From: Bombella pluederhausensis
GTDB taxonomy: Bacteria > Pseudomonadota > Alphaproteobacteria > Acetobacterales > Acetobacteraceae
NCBI RefSeq assembly: GCF_026385525.1
Contig: NZ_JANIDY010000002.1
Location: 248,001-312,000 of the forward strand
Length of the DNA stretch: 64,000 nt
Reading direction: 5' to 3'
The position numbers and the translations under genes are program-made. The notes below the pieces were generated by a model. The model saw only the letters and a list, made by a program, of their open reading frames with translations, was not told the DNA's origin and searched no databases. Of the stretch, positions 17,381 to 26,296 are shown in pieces. Numbering within the stretch: the stretch's first letter is position 1; each line of letters begins with the position of its first letter.

Positions 17381-18049
17381 ATGCGCATACTGCATCACTT
17401 ACCCCTGTCTCCGCAATCGCGTTTTGTACGGCTTATGCTGGCTGAGAAGAAGCTGCCTTTTGATCTGGTGGTGGAAAAGCCGTGGGAGCAGAACGAACAT
17501 TTTCATGAATTAAATCCCGCAGGTGAGGTGCCTGTTCTCGTAGAGGATAGCGGCATGGTCGTACCGGGCGGGCGTGTTATTGCTGAATATCTGGAAGATG
17601 CTTACCCAGAAACGTCCCTTCTGGGGCGCAATATGGCTGAGCGTGTGGAAATTCGCCGTCTGATGGATTGGTTCGAGCGTCTTTTCCAACAGGAGGTGAT
17701 GGTCAATCTTCTGGGGGAGAAGGTGGAGAAGCGTCTGTTCGGGCTGGGGCACCCTGATGGCAAGATTCTTCAGGTAGGGTACAAGAATCTACGGTTTCAT
17801 CTCGATTATATTGGCTATCTGGCCGAGACACGAACATGGCTGGGGGGCTCTGTTCTGTCTGCAGCGGATTTTGCGGCGGCAGCCCATTTTTCGGCACTGG
17901 ATTTTCTGGGGGATATTGACTGGCGCCGTGCACCGAGCGTGCGGGACTGGTATGCCCGCATCAAGTCACGCCCCTGTTTTCGTGACCTGCTGAATGATCG
18001 TGTCAGCGGTGTGAAGCCTCCGCCCCATTATGCTGATCTGGATTTTTGA
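17381..18049 (+). CDS. fzlA: GST-fold protein, FzlA-type FtsZ-binding division factor
   Basis: GST-fold protein of 222 residues. The N-terminal thioredoxin-like domain has HHLPLSPQSRFVRLMLAEK and NPAGEVPVLVED; a helical C-terminal domain follows. It ends PPPHYADLDF; a conserved C-terminal tail of this kind is characteristic of FzlA, the alphaproteobacterial FtsZ-binding protein that curves FtsZ filaments and promotes constriction in Caulobacter. Typical GSTs lack this tail. Its position divergent from minCDE fits a division role. A good AGGAAAG precedes the ATG. The flavoprotein gene follows 27 bases later. The FzlA assignment rests on recalled family features, so an ordinary GST remains possible. 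Confidence 0.72.
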   Translation: MRILHHLPLSPQSRFVRLMLAEKKLPFDLVVEKPWEQNEHFHELNPAGEVPVLVEDSGMVVPGGRVIAEYLEDAYPETSLLGRNMAERVEIRRLMDWFERLFQQEVMVNLLGEKVEKRLFGLGHPDGKILQVGYKNLRFHLDYIGYLAETRTWLGGSVLSAADFAAAAHFSALDFLGDIDWRRAPSVRDWYARIKSRPCFRDLLNDRVSGVKPPPHYADLDF

Positions 18050-18076
18050 GTGAGGCATGAAGGGCATAGTGTAGGT

Positions 18077-19267
18077 ATGACATTCTGGGATGTAGCCGTC
18101 ATAGGGGCTGGTGCAGCGGGAATGATGGCGGCGGCCATGGCGGGGCAGCGGGATGCACGAACCATCCTTCTGGATCATGCCGATCAGCCGGGCCGTAAAA
18201 TCCTCATTTCTGGTGGGGGGCGTTGCAACTTCACCAATCTGAAGGCGGATTGGACATATTATCGGTCCGAAAATCCCCGTTTCTGTCGGTCAGCTCTGGC
18301 CCGTTACCGGCCACAGGATTTTCTGTCTCTTGTCGGGAAACACCGCATAAGCTGGCATGAGAAAGAGGAGGGGCAGCTTTTCTGTGATGACTCTGCTCGG
18401 CAGATCGTCACCATGCTGGAGGATGAATGCCGGTCCGCCGGGGTGCGGTTTCAGATGGGGTGTTCCCTGAATGGTGTGAGCCATGACGGTCACAGCTTCA
18501 CGCTGGAAACATCATGGGGGACCGTGAAGGCCCGGTCTGTCATTCTGGCAACGGGTGGGCTGGCTCTCCCCAAGCTGGGAGCGACCGACTTCTCTTTGAG
18601 ACTGGCCCGGCAATTCGGTTTGAGGGTCGTGACACCAGCTCCGGCCCTTGTGCCTTTCCGCATTGAAGATGCCCAGCCTGATCTTGCCGGTGTGTCCCTT
18701 CAGGTAACGGCCTCTCTGGCAGGGAAGAAGAAGCCGGTTTTTACGGGTGGGATGGTCTTTACACATCGGGGTGTGTCTGGGCCGGCTATCCTTCAAATAT
18801 CGTCATGGTGGGATGGTAACGAGGCGCTGCGTCTGAATCTGGCACCGGGCCGGGATGTGTATGAGGATATGCGAAAGGTTTGCCAGCAGCGGCCTAAGGC
18901 TCATGCGCCCGCTTTGTTGGATGCCTTGCCATCCCGGCTGGTAAAGGTGCTGGTTACTGGAAAGCTGGATGATCGCCCGCTGGCTGAACAGCCTGCCAAG
19001 GCTGTAAGAGCCTTAGCGGCGCAGGTGGAGGATTGGGTGCTGAAACCTGCCGGAACGGAAGGTTACCCCAAGGCGGAAGTCATGCGGGGTGGTGTGGATA
19101 CAAGAGACTTGTCTTCCCAGACGATGGAGGCCCGCACGGTGCCGGGTCTTTATGTTGTGGGGGAGGCTGTGGATGTGACGGGCTGGCTGGGGGGCTATAA
19201 CTTCCAGTGGGCTTGGGCCAGCGGTGTTGCCGCCGGGCAGGCAGCGGCGGAGCGGGCTGGTGCATGA
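18077..19267 (+). CDS. NAD(P)/FAD-dependent oxidoreductase (HI0933/YhiN family)
   Basis: Flavoprotein of unknown physiological substrate, 396 residues from ATG 18077 (MTFWDVAVIGAGAAGMMAA); an in-frame GTG at 18050, just after the fzlA stop, would add nine residues. The dinucleotide-binding GAGAAG is at residues 10-15, followed by the family hallmark PGRKILISGGGRCNFTN. The middle insertion holds TGGLALPKLGATDF, and the C-terminal FAD-contact region is GEAVDVTGWLGGYNFQWA. It probably shares a transcript with the upstream FzlA-like gene. No evidence links its function to division. Confidence 0.85.
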   Translation: MTFWDVAVIGAGAAGMMAAAMAGQRDARTILLDHADQPGRKILISGGGRCNFTNLKADWTYYRSENPRFCRSALARYRPQDFLSLVGKHRISWHEKEEGQLFCDDSARQIVTMLEDECRSAGVRFQMGCSLNGVSHDGHSFTLETSWGTVKARSVILATGGLALPKLGATDFSLRLARQFGLRVVTPAPALVPFRIEDAQPDLAGVSLQVTASLAGKKKPVFTGGMVFTHRGVSGPAILQISSWWDGNEALRLNLAPGRDVYEDMRKVCQQRPKAHAPALLDALPSRLVKVLVTGKLDDRPLAEQPAKAVRALAAQVEDWVLKPAGTEGYPKAEVMRGGVDTRDLSSQTMEARTVPGLYVVGEAVDVTGWLGGYNFQWAWASGVAAGQAAAERAGA

Positions 19268-19310
19268 TGGCGGGCATGGTAATATACCCGCCAGATAGAG
19301 AGGCTATGAG

Positions 19311-20069
19311 ATGGCGGCAGAAAAGAAGATCAAGAAAACGGAACGGCAGCCTTGGCCCAGTGATGCCCTGCCGGAGAGTGAAGAACAGACCCCTGTAAAG
19401 CTCCTTCTGGTTGAGGATGATGATAGTCTCGCCGAGGAGATCGTGGGTGATCTGTGCGGGCGTGGCTATGAGGTTTCACGTGCAGCAACGGGTACGGAAG
19501 GGCTGGAGATGGCCCGTAAGGGTGATTATGCCCTTCTGGTGATGGACCGTATGCTGCCAGGGATGGACGGGCTGAGCGTTCTGGAGACCTTGCGGGAACA
19601 GGGCATGACCATGCCGGTTCTGGTCCTTTCCGCTCTTTCTGCTGTGGATGACCGTATCAGCGGCCTGAAGGCAGGTGGGGATGATTATCTGACCAAGCCT
19701 TTCGTGATGGAGGAGCTGGCGGCCCGTCTGGAAGCTCTGTTGCGCCGTCCCGTTTATGGTCGGGCTTCCATGCTGAAGCTGGGACCGCTGGAAATGGACC
19801 TTCTGGAACGGCGGGTCCGCCGGGATGGGCGGGAGATTGACCTTCTTCCACGGGAGTTCCGTCTTCTGGAATATATGGTCCGCCGCCCCAATACAGTGCT
19901 GACCCGCACGATGCTGCTGGAAGATGTCTGGAATTACCGCTTCGTGCCGCGCACCAATCTGGTGGATGTGCACATCGGCAAGCTGCGCCGGAAGGTGGAT
20001 AAGGATGGTGAAGAACCGTTGATTCATAGCATCCGTGGTGCCGGGTTCTGCCTGCGTGTTCCGGAGTGA
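19311..20069 (+). CDS. OmpR-family response regulator
   Basis: DNA-binding regulator of a two-component system, 252 residues. After a Lys-rich N-terminal extension of about 27 residues comes a receiver domain with acidic pocket VEDDD, phospho-acceptor Asp79 (VMDRMLPGMDG), Ser/Thr in LVLSALSA and Lys in YLTKPF. A winged-helix domain follows (DLLPREFRLLEYMVRRPNTV ... LVDVHIGKLRRKV). AGAGG eight bases before the ATG supports the start. Its end overlaps the histidine kinase gene. The target is unknown; the RND operon directly downstream is a reasonable candidate. Confidence 0.93.
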   Translation: MAAEKKIKKTERQPWPSDALPESEEQTPVKLLLVEDDDSLAEEIVGDLCGRGYEVSRAATGTEGLEMARKGDYALLVMDRMLPGMDGLSVLETLREQGMTMPVLVLSALSAVDDRISGLKAGGDDYLTKPFVMEELAARLEALLRRPVYGRASMLKLGPLEMDLLERRVRRDGREIDLLPREFRLLEYMVRRPNTVLTRTMLLEDVWNYRFVPRTNLVDVHIGKLRRKVDKDGEEPLIHSIRGAGFCLRVPE

Positions 20070-21489
20070 CCTGTTCCGCACGGCAGCTTTCCGGCTGACG
20101 CTGGGGCTTGTTTGTGTCGTGGTGTTGGGAATGCTGCTGGAGTTGATGCTGCTCTATGGGCAGATCAGCACTTATGAGCAGCTTCGCACTAACGACCTGT
20201 TGCGCCGTTCCGCCTCGGTTCTGATGCAGGAGGCGCCGGGCGATCTGGAAGTCCGGCTGAAAGAACGCAGCACGAGCGAGCTGCGTATCTTCCTGAACGC
20301 CGCTGCTTTGTTCGATAAGGACCACCACCCCATAGCAGGGGACATGACATCATGGCCCGCCGGGTTGGTAGCGAGCCAGTCCACGCAGAACCTGTCTTTT
20401 GTGCTGCCGGATCATTCCGTGACGATCATGCGGTTTCTGGTGGTGGAAGTGCCGGGGATGCAGCCGGGCAAGACCCGTCTTCTGGTGCTGGGCCGGTCCC
20501 GTCACATGGTGGATGAGCTGCGGCGGGTGGCTCGGCAATGCGCTCTGTTTTCCATGGTGCCGGTCGTGCTGTTTGCTCTGACGGCAGGGATGATCCTAAG
20601 CCGCCGGGCACTGGGGCGTATCAGCAAGATGCATCATTCCATTGAGCAGATCGTCAAGGGTCAGATGCGGGAGCGTCTGCCTGTCGGGCGGGGCTATGAT
20701 GATCTTGACCGTCTGGCAGGATCGGTCAACCGGATGCTGGACAGGCTGGAGCAGTTGATGGGTGAGATGCGGGACGTGGGTAATGATATTGCGCATGATC
20801 TTCGCACGCCTCTGGCTCGTGTTCAGGCCCGGCTGGACCGGGTGAGTAACCTTGCCCAGACACTTGATGCTCCGCCAGAGGAGAGTGAGCGGTTCGAGCA
20901 GGCCATGAATCTGTGTCGCCGGGACTTGGAACAGTGTTTCTCCGTTATTACGGCTCTGTTGCGGATTGGCGAGATTGAGAATGGTCAACGGCGGGCCGGG
21001 TTCAGCCGTATGGATATTGTGCCGCTGATTGCCGATATGGCCGATCTTTATGAACCGAATGCAGAGACAGAGGGGCTGACGCTTTCCGTTGCGCCGCATG
21101 AAGGGCCGGTGGAGCTCTGGGGCGATGCGGACCTTCTGAATGAGGTTCTGGCCAATCTGCTGGATAATGCTCTGAAATTCACGGAGGCAGGCGGGTCCGT
21201 GACATTGCGGGCGGGGTGTAACGAGCTGGATGAACCGTGGTTTGAGGTACGGGATACCGGGGTCGGCATTGCCGTAGAGGAACGCAAGGCTGTGATGAGC
21301 CGTTTCTATCGGGCAGACAAGAGCCGCCATGTGCCGGGTAGCGGTCTTGGGTTGAGCCTTGTGGCAGCGATTGTCCGGCTGCATGAGGCCCGTCTTGTGA
21401 TTGAGGAAAACTGTGAAGGCGAGGTAAAGAGCGGCACGGTATTCCGACTGATCTTTCCATCCCTGAAAGAAAATTACAGCGGCGCCTGA
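20035..21489 (+). CDS. Sensor histidine kinase
   Basis: Membrane sensor kinase paired with the preceding response regulator. From GTG 20035 it has 484 residues; GTG 20056 is an equally plausible start, and both overlap the regulator gene. Transmembrane helix 1 spans about residues 19-41, a periplasmic region of about 120 residues follows, then helix 2 (ALFSMVPVVLFALTAGMIL), a HAMP region, the HisKA domain with phospho-acceptor His254 (IAHDLRTPLARVQARL), and HATPase_c with N box NLLDNALKFTEAGG, G1 DTGVGIAVEE and G2 GSGLGLSLVAAIVRLH. A rho-independent terminator follows. The signal sensed is not evident. Confidence 0.93.
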   Translation: MVPGSACVFRSDLFRTAAFRLTLGLVCVVVLGMLLELMLLYGQISTYEQLRTNDLLRRSASVLMQEAPGDLEVRLKERSTSELRIFLNAAALFDKDHHPIAGDMTSWPAGLVASQSTQNLSFVLPDHSVTIMRFLVVEVPGMQPGKTRLLVLGRSRHMVDELRRVARQCALFSMVPVVLFALTAGMILSRRALGRISKMHHSIEQIVKGQMRERLPVGRGYDDLDRLAGSVNRMLDRLEQLMGEMRDVGNDIAHDLRTPLARVQARLDRVSNLAQTLDAPPEESERFEQAMNLCRRDLEQCFSVITALLRIGEIENGQRRAGFSRMDIVPLIADMADLYEPNAETEGLTLSVAPHEGPVELWGDADLLNEVLANLLDNALKFTEAGGSVTLRAGCNELDEPWFEVRDTGVGIAVEERKAVMSRFYRADKSRHVPGSGLGLSLVAAIVRLHEARLVIEENCEGEVKSGTVFRLIFPSLKENYSGA

Positions 21490-21546
21490 GGCAGGTGAGG
21501 CGGAATCAAGTAAAACGCTGGTAACAAAACCGTGCTTCTTAAAAAT

Positions 21547-21574
21547 CTTTTCAGATGAAAAGCGTTTTTTCTTT
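21547..21574 (+). terminator. Rho-independent terminator after the two-component system
   Basis: CTTTTC-AGAT-GAAAAG is a perfect 6-bp stem, followed by CG and six T, then CTTT. It ends the regulator/kinase transcript 58 bases after the stop codon. Confidence 0.72.
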
Positions 21575-21586
21575 GGGCTGTGTCGG

Positions 21587-21592
21587 TATAAT
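21587..21592 (+). promoter_or_regulatory. Candidate -10 element (TATAAT) before RND operon
   Basis: A consensus TATAAT sits 173 bases before the RND permease start, just past the terminator. The -35 position holds only a T-rich stretch, so activation by a regulator such as the upstream response regulator would fit, but this is inference. The rest of the 275-base gap shows no gene. Confidence 0.4.
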
Positions 21593-21764
21593 CCCCACCC
21601 GGACGTAGGGTAATGGGACGGACAGGCTCATGCCCGACCAGTTGGAGAGACAGATTGCTCAGCGGCATTGTGATAGAGACGAGACCCCATCATGCAGAAA
21701 CGGGGGATGGGGGTGGCCCCGTCCTGTCGGATGGTTACCTGTCTGGTGAAGGTGGTCCGCTGTC

Positions 21765-24700
21765 ATGAATGCTATTGTCCTGACAGCCCTGCGGCGCCCC
21801 TATACGTTCGTGGTCATGTCCATCATGATCCTCATCTTCGGGGTGAAGGCCATTCTGGGCACACCAACGGACGTTTTCCCCAACATCAAGATTCCGACCG
21901 TGGCGGTTGTCTGGTCCTATACGGGGCTGATGCCGGAGGAAGTCTCTGGCCGTATCGTTTATTATTATGAACGGACTCTGACAGCGACCGTCAATAATAT
22001 CGAGCATATTGAAAGTAACTCCTATTACGGGCGAGGGATCGTCAAGGTCTTCTTCCAGCCCGGAACGGATGCCAGTGTCGCACAGACGCAGATCACGTCC
22101 GTGTCTCAGACGGTCATCAAGCAGCTCCCTACCGGGGCTACACCGCCGCTTATTCTGGCACTGGATGCGTCTTCTGTTCCGGTCCTGACCTTGCAGGTCA
22201 ATAATCCGAACATGTCCGCCTCGGAGGTCTATAACATGGCCTCCAACCTCATCCGGCCGGAACTGGTTTCTGTGGCGGGTACAGCCATTCCGAACCCTTA
22301 CGGGGGTGTGGCGGCGGATATCATGGTGGATATCGACCCGGTAAAGCTGCTGGCGCACCGCCTGTCTGCCGTTGATGTTGCCACGGCCCTGAACAAGCAG
22401 AATATTGTTCTGCCGGCGGGTGATCAGAAGGTCGGGGCCATGGATTTCATGGTGCGGACCAATTCGGCCCCCATGGATATTGCTGCCTTCAACCGGATGC
22501 CTATCAAGCAGGTGGGTAATTCCGTCATCTATCTGCGGGATGTGGCATGGGTGCATAAGGGTGGCCCGCCACAGACCAATGCCGTGCTGGTGCGAGGCAA
22601 GCAGGCGGTGATGATCGTCATCCTGAAAAGTGGTAATGCCTCAACGCTGGATGTGGTGAATGGCATCAAGAAGCTGCTGCCCGATATTCAGAAGACGCTT
22701 CCCCCCGGCACAAGCATGGATGTTCTGACGGATGCCTCCAGCTTCGTGAAGGAATCTGTGGTCGATGTGGTGCGGGAAATGATCACCGCCGCCATCCTGA
22801 CCAGCCTGACCGTTCTACTCTTTCTGGGGTCGTGGCGTTCGACCGTGATCGTGGCGGTATCCATTCCTCTGGCCATGCTCTCGGCTCTGATTGGCCTCAG
22901 TCTGGCAGGGCAGTCCATCAATGTGATGACGCTGGGCGGGCTGGCTCTGGCGGTCGGTATTCTCGTGGATGATGCCACGGTGATGATCGAGAATATCGAT
23001 GCTCACCTCCATATGGGGAAGGAGCTGGAACACGCCATTATTGACGCAGCCAACCAGATCGTCATTCCGACATTTGTGTCAACGACCTGTATCTGTATCG
23101 TCTGGTTCCCGCTTTTTGAGCTGACAGGCGTTGCGGGCTGGCTGTTCATGCCCATGGCAGAAGCCATCATCTTTGCGATGATCGCTTCTTTTGTTCTTTC
23201 CAGAACGCTGGTGCCGACCATGGCAAACTGGTTGCTGGCGGCGCAGGTGGAGACGCAGCGCAACCCGGATCATGCCAGCCGGAAGAAAGGCTTCTTCGGG
23301 CAGTTTCAGGAAAAGTTTGAGGCGTATTTCGAGCGGTTCCGTCAGAGTTATCATGATGTGCTGCTGCATGTTCTGTCGATACGGACGAAGTTCATCGCTC
23401 TGTTCTTGTCTGGTGCAGTGGCGTCTCTGTTGCTGCTTCTGTTTGTCGGGCAGGATTTCTTTTCAGAGATCAAGTCCGGCATCATGCAGATGCATTTCCG
23501 GGCGCCGGTCGGTACCCGTATTGAGGAAAGTGCCAAGCTTAGCGGGTTGATCGAGAAGAAAATCCGGGAGACCCTGCCCGGTCAGGTGAAGCTGGTCGTC
23601 AATAACTGCGGCCTGCCGATGAGCCAGATGAATCAGGCGATGGTGCCGTCCCCCACAACGGGGGCGCAGGACTGTGATGTCACCATCCAGCTGGAAGATT
23701 CAGAAAGCCCGATCGCTGATTATCGCAAGCGACTGCGCAAGTCCCTTAGTACGGCTTTCCCGGGGATTGGCTTTACCTTCCAGCCGGGTGATTTGACGGC
23801 CAAGATTCTCAATTTCGGTCTGCCATCACCTATTGATGTGCAGATTGTCGGGCGTGACCTTCAGCATAATTATGATTTTGCTGTCCGTCTGGCGCAGCGT
23901 CTGCGGAAAATCCCCGGCGCGGTGGATGTCAGCGTCCAGCAGCCGATGACGCAGCCGACCCTGCTCATCAATGCGCATCGCAGTTTCGCCATGGGGACGG
24001 GTGTTACCGAAAAGGACATTGCCTATAACGTCCTGACAACCCTTTCGGGGAGTTCTCAGGTTGGGCAGACCTATTATCTTAACCCGCAGGGTACATCCCA
24101 GCTGATCGATGTGCAGGCTCCGGCCACCTATCTCCAGACGCTCAATGATCTTGAGAAAATGCCCATCGATAAGGGCGATGGAAACCCGCAGAACGGGACC
24201 ATGCAGATTCTGGGCGGTGTCAGCCATATTGTTCAGACAGGCACGCCTGCTGAGGTCTCCCATTACAACATCATGCCGGTTTTCGACATTTATGTTGCAG
24301 CAGAGGGGATTGATCTTGGTGCTCTATCCCGTGCTGTCGGGCGGGAAGTGGAAAAGGTTCGGCCTGATCTGCCGCACGGTTCCAGCATGGTGGTGCGTGG
24401 TCAGGTCGTGACGATGAATAACGCCTATGTCCAGCTGATTGGCGGGCTGTTGCTGTCCATCGTGCTGGTCTATTTGATTATTGTCGTGAACTTCCAATCA
24501 TGGCTGGACCCGTTTGTCATCGTCATGGCCCTGCCTGCGGCTCTGGGTGGGATTTCGTGGAGCCTGTTCCTGACGCATACGACCCTGTCCGTTCCCGCTC
24601 TGACGGGGGCCATCATGTGTATGGGTACGGCCACGGCTAACGCCGTGCTGGTCGTGGCTTTTGCACGAGAGCGTCTGGAGGAACATGGCAATGCTGTCCT

Positions 24701-24944
24701 TGCAGCCTCCGAAGCTGGTTTTGAACGTATCCGCCCCGTGCTGATGACAGCTCTTGCCATGATGATCGGTATGATCCCTATGTCCATCAGTAACTCCTCC
24801 AATGCGGCACTGGGTAAGGCGGTCATTGGGGGGCTGTTGATGGCAACAGTGGCAACGCTGCTGTTTGTTCCCTGTGTTTTTGCTCTGATCCATGGCGGTG
24901 CGCCGAAGGGTGACCGGGCCACTCCAGAAGGAGAACCTTCATGA
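21765..24944 (+). CDS. RND efflux permease (HAE1/multidrug type)
   Basis: Inner-membrane proton-driven RND exporter of 1059 residues. The first transmembrane helix follows MNAIVLTALRRPYTFVV; two large periplasmic loops and twelve helices are expected. Helix 4 holds the proton-relay acidic pair in GGLALAVGILVDDATVMIEN (about residues 393-412). The C-terminal half has VLVVAFARERLEE and RIRPVLMTALAMMIGMIP. AAGGTGG nine bases before the ATG supports the start. The stop overlaps the adaptor gene (ATGA). The adaptor gene follows rather than precedes the permease, an uncommon order. No metal-binding His/Asp-rich tail is seen, so export of organic compounds is more likely than metals; the substrate is unknown. 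Confidence 0.92.
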   Translation: MNAIVLTALRRPYTFVVMSIMILIFGVKAILGTPTDVFPNIKIPTVAVVWSYTGLMPEEVSGRIVYYYERTLTATVNNIEHIESNSYYGRGIVKVFFQPGTDASVAQTQITSVSQTVIKQLPTGATPPLILALDASSVPVLTLQVNNPNMSASEVYNMASNLIRPELVSVAGTAIPNPYGGVAADIMVDIDPVKLLAHRLSAVDVATALNKQNIVLPAGDQKVGAMDFMVRTNSAPMDIAAFNRMPIKQVGNSVIYLRDVAWVHKGGPPQTNAVLVRGKQAVMIVILKSGNASTLDVVNGIKKLLPDIQKTLPPGTSMDVLTDASSFVKESVVDVVREMITAAILTSLTVLLFLGSWRSTVIVAVSIPLAMLSALIGLSLAGQSINVMTLGGLALAVGILVDDATVMIENIDAHLHMGKELEHAIIDAANQIVIPTFVSTTCICIVWFPLFELTGVAGWLFMPMAEAIIFAMIASFVLSRTLVPTMANWLLAAQVETQRNPDHASRKKGFFGQFQEKFEAYFERFRQSYHDVLLHVLSIRTKFIALFLSGAVASLLLLLFVGQDFFSEIKSGIMQMHFRAPVGTRIEESAKLSGLIEKKIRETLPGQVKLVVNNCGLPMSQMNQAMVPSPTTGAQDCDVTIQLEDSESPIADYRKRLRKSLSTAFPGIGFTFQPGDLTAKILNFGLPSPIDVQIVGRDLQHNYDFAVRLAQRLRKIPGAVDVSVQQPMTQPTLLINAHRSFAMGTGVTEKDIAYNVLTTLSGSSQVGQTYYLNPQGTSQLIDVQAPATYLQTLNDLEKMPIDKGDGNPQNGTMQILGGVSHIVQTGTPAEVSHYNIMPVFDIYVAAEGIDLGALSRAVGREVEKVRPDLPHGSSMVVRGQVVTMNNAYVQLIGGLLLSIVLVYLIIVVNFQSWLDPFVIVMALPAALGGISWSLFLTHTTLSVPALTGAIMCMGTATANAVLVVAFARERLEEHGNAVLAASEAGFERIRPVLMTALAMMIGMIPMSISNSSNAALGKAVIGGLLMATVATLLFVPCVFALIHGGAPKGDRATPEGEPS

Positions 24945-26296
24945 ATCCGTCCAGTAACCAGACAACATCACCGGCCCGTGGTAGGGGGCGTCTGCTGCTT
25001 TTTGTTTTTCTGGCTGTGCTGGTTGGGCTGATCGTTCTGGGGCTGGTGCAGCGTGCCCTTCATAAGGGGGAGCTGGAGCGGGAGGCGGAGGATAGTTCTG
25101 TCGCCCGTGTTGTCTTGATCCGGGCTCAGCCGGGGCCTGCCACCCGACAGGTGGACCTGCCCGCCAATCTGGCCGCATGGTACGAGGCCCCGATCTATGC
25201 GCAGGTCTCCGGCTATGTGAAGATGTGGTACAAGGATTACGGTGCCCATGTGAAACGGGGGGACCTTCTGGCAGAGGTCAGTACGCCGAGCATTGATGCC
25301 CAGTATGCGGCAGCCAAGGCGCATTATGAGGTCGTCAATGCCCGCTATAAGCTGGCTCTGATTACCACGCAGCGCTGGACGGCTCTGCGGGGCACGCAGG
25401 CCGTGTCCCGGCAGGAGGTGGACGTGCAGGCCGCCAATGCCGCCGCCCAGAAGGCCGAGCTTGATGCCGCCGCCCATGAGGTCGAGCGGGTGGAAGCTCT
25501 GGAGAACTTCAAACGGATTGTGGCGCCCTTTGATGGCATCGTGACGTCTCGATTGGTCAATGTCGGGGATTACGTGAATGCTGCCGGTGGTAATCTTAAT
25601 TCACGGGGCACCATTGCTGAGCTCTTTTCTGTGGCGGATGTGCATAAGATACGTGTGTTCGTGTCTGTGCCGCAGGATTTTGCCAGTGTCATCTCACCCC
25701 GCATCAGTGCGGAGCTGAGCGTGCCGCAATATCCGGGCCGTGTGTTTAAGGCTCGTTTTCTGGCGACGGCCAATGCCTTCAATGCCTCCACCCGCACCGT
25801 GACGACCGAGCTGGTGCTGGATAATCCAGATGGGCTGCTGTGGCCCAACTCCTATGCCACGGCGCATATTCAGGCACCGGGAGACCCGGATGTGCTGATC
25901 GTCCCGACCAGTGCGCTCATATTCCGGGCGCAGGGGATGCAGGTGGCTAAAGTCGTCAACAATCATATCAAATTGGAGACTGTGCAGGTCGGTACCAATT
26001 TTGGTATGACGACACAGGTTCTTTCCGGCATGTCGCTGGATGATGAGATTGTGGCCAATCCGACAGCGGATATGCTGGATGGAGATGAAGTCCGGGTCGT
26101 GACACCTACCCGTGGCTATAATGATGCCAAACCTAAAGAGGCGGAAAAGCCCGTTCCGAATGTGACATCAGATGATCTGCGGCGTGTCGGTGCTATGCCG
26201 CCCCCAGATGATAATAGTGCGGACGATCAGTCAAAGCAGGGAGATGGGGCGGCGGCCCCGGCGGGTGCACCGGCAAAGCAGCAGGGGCAGCATTGA
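24941..26296 (+). CDS. RND efflux periplasmic adaptor subunit
   Basis: Membrane fusion protein (HlyD/AcrA type) linking the permease to the outer-membrane channel. The 451 residues comprise an N-terminal transmembrane anchor (about 15-37), lipoyl half-motifs (VSGYVKMWYKDYGAHVKRGD and IVAPFDGIVTSRLVNVGDYV), an intervening alpha-hairpin coiled coil rich in Ala (about 115-185), beta-barrel and membrane-proximal domains, and an unusually long Pro/Ala/Asp-rich C-terminal tail (about the last 60 residues) that looks disordered. AGAAGGAG precedes the ATG. It overlaps both neighbours, so the three-gene operon is tightly coupled. Confidence 0.92.
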   Translation: MNPSSNQTTSPARGRGRLLLFVFLAVLVGLIVLGLVQRALHKGELEREAEDSSVARVVLIRAQPGPATRQVDLPANLAAWYEAPIYAQVSGYVKMWYKDYGAHVKRGDLLAEVSTPSIDAQYAAAKAHYEVVNARYKLALITTQRWTALRGTQAVSRQEVDVQAANAAAQKAELDAAAHEVERVEALENFKRIVAPFDGIVTSRLVNVGDYVNAAGGNLNSRGTIAELFSVADVHKIRVFVSVPQDFASVISPRISAELSVPQYPGRVFKARFLATANAFNASTRTVTTELVLDNPDGLLWPNSYATAHIQAPGDPDVLIVPTSALIFRAQGMQVAKVVNNHIKLETVQVGTNFGMTTQVLSGMSLDDEIVANPTADMLDGDEVRVVTPTRGYNDAKPKEAEKPVPNVTSDDLRRVGAMPPPDDNSADDQSKQGDGAAAPAGAPAKQQGQH

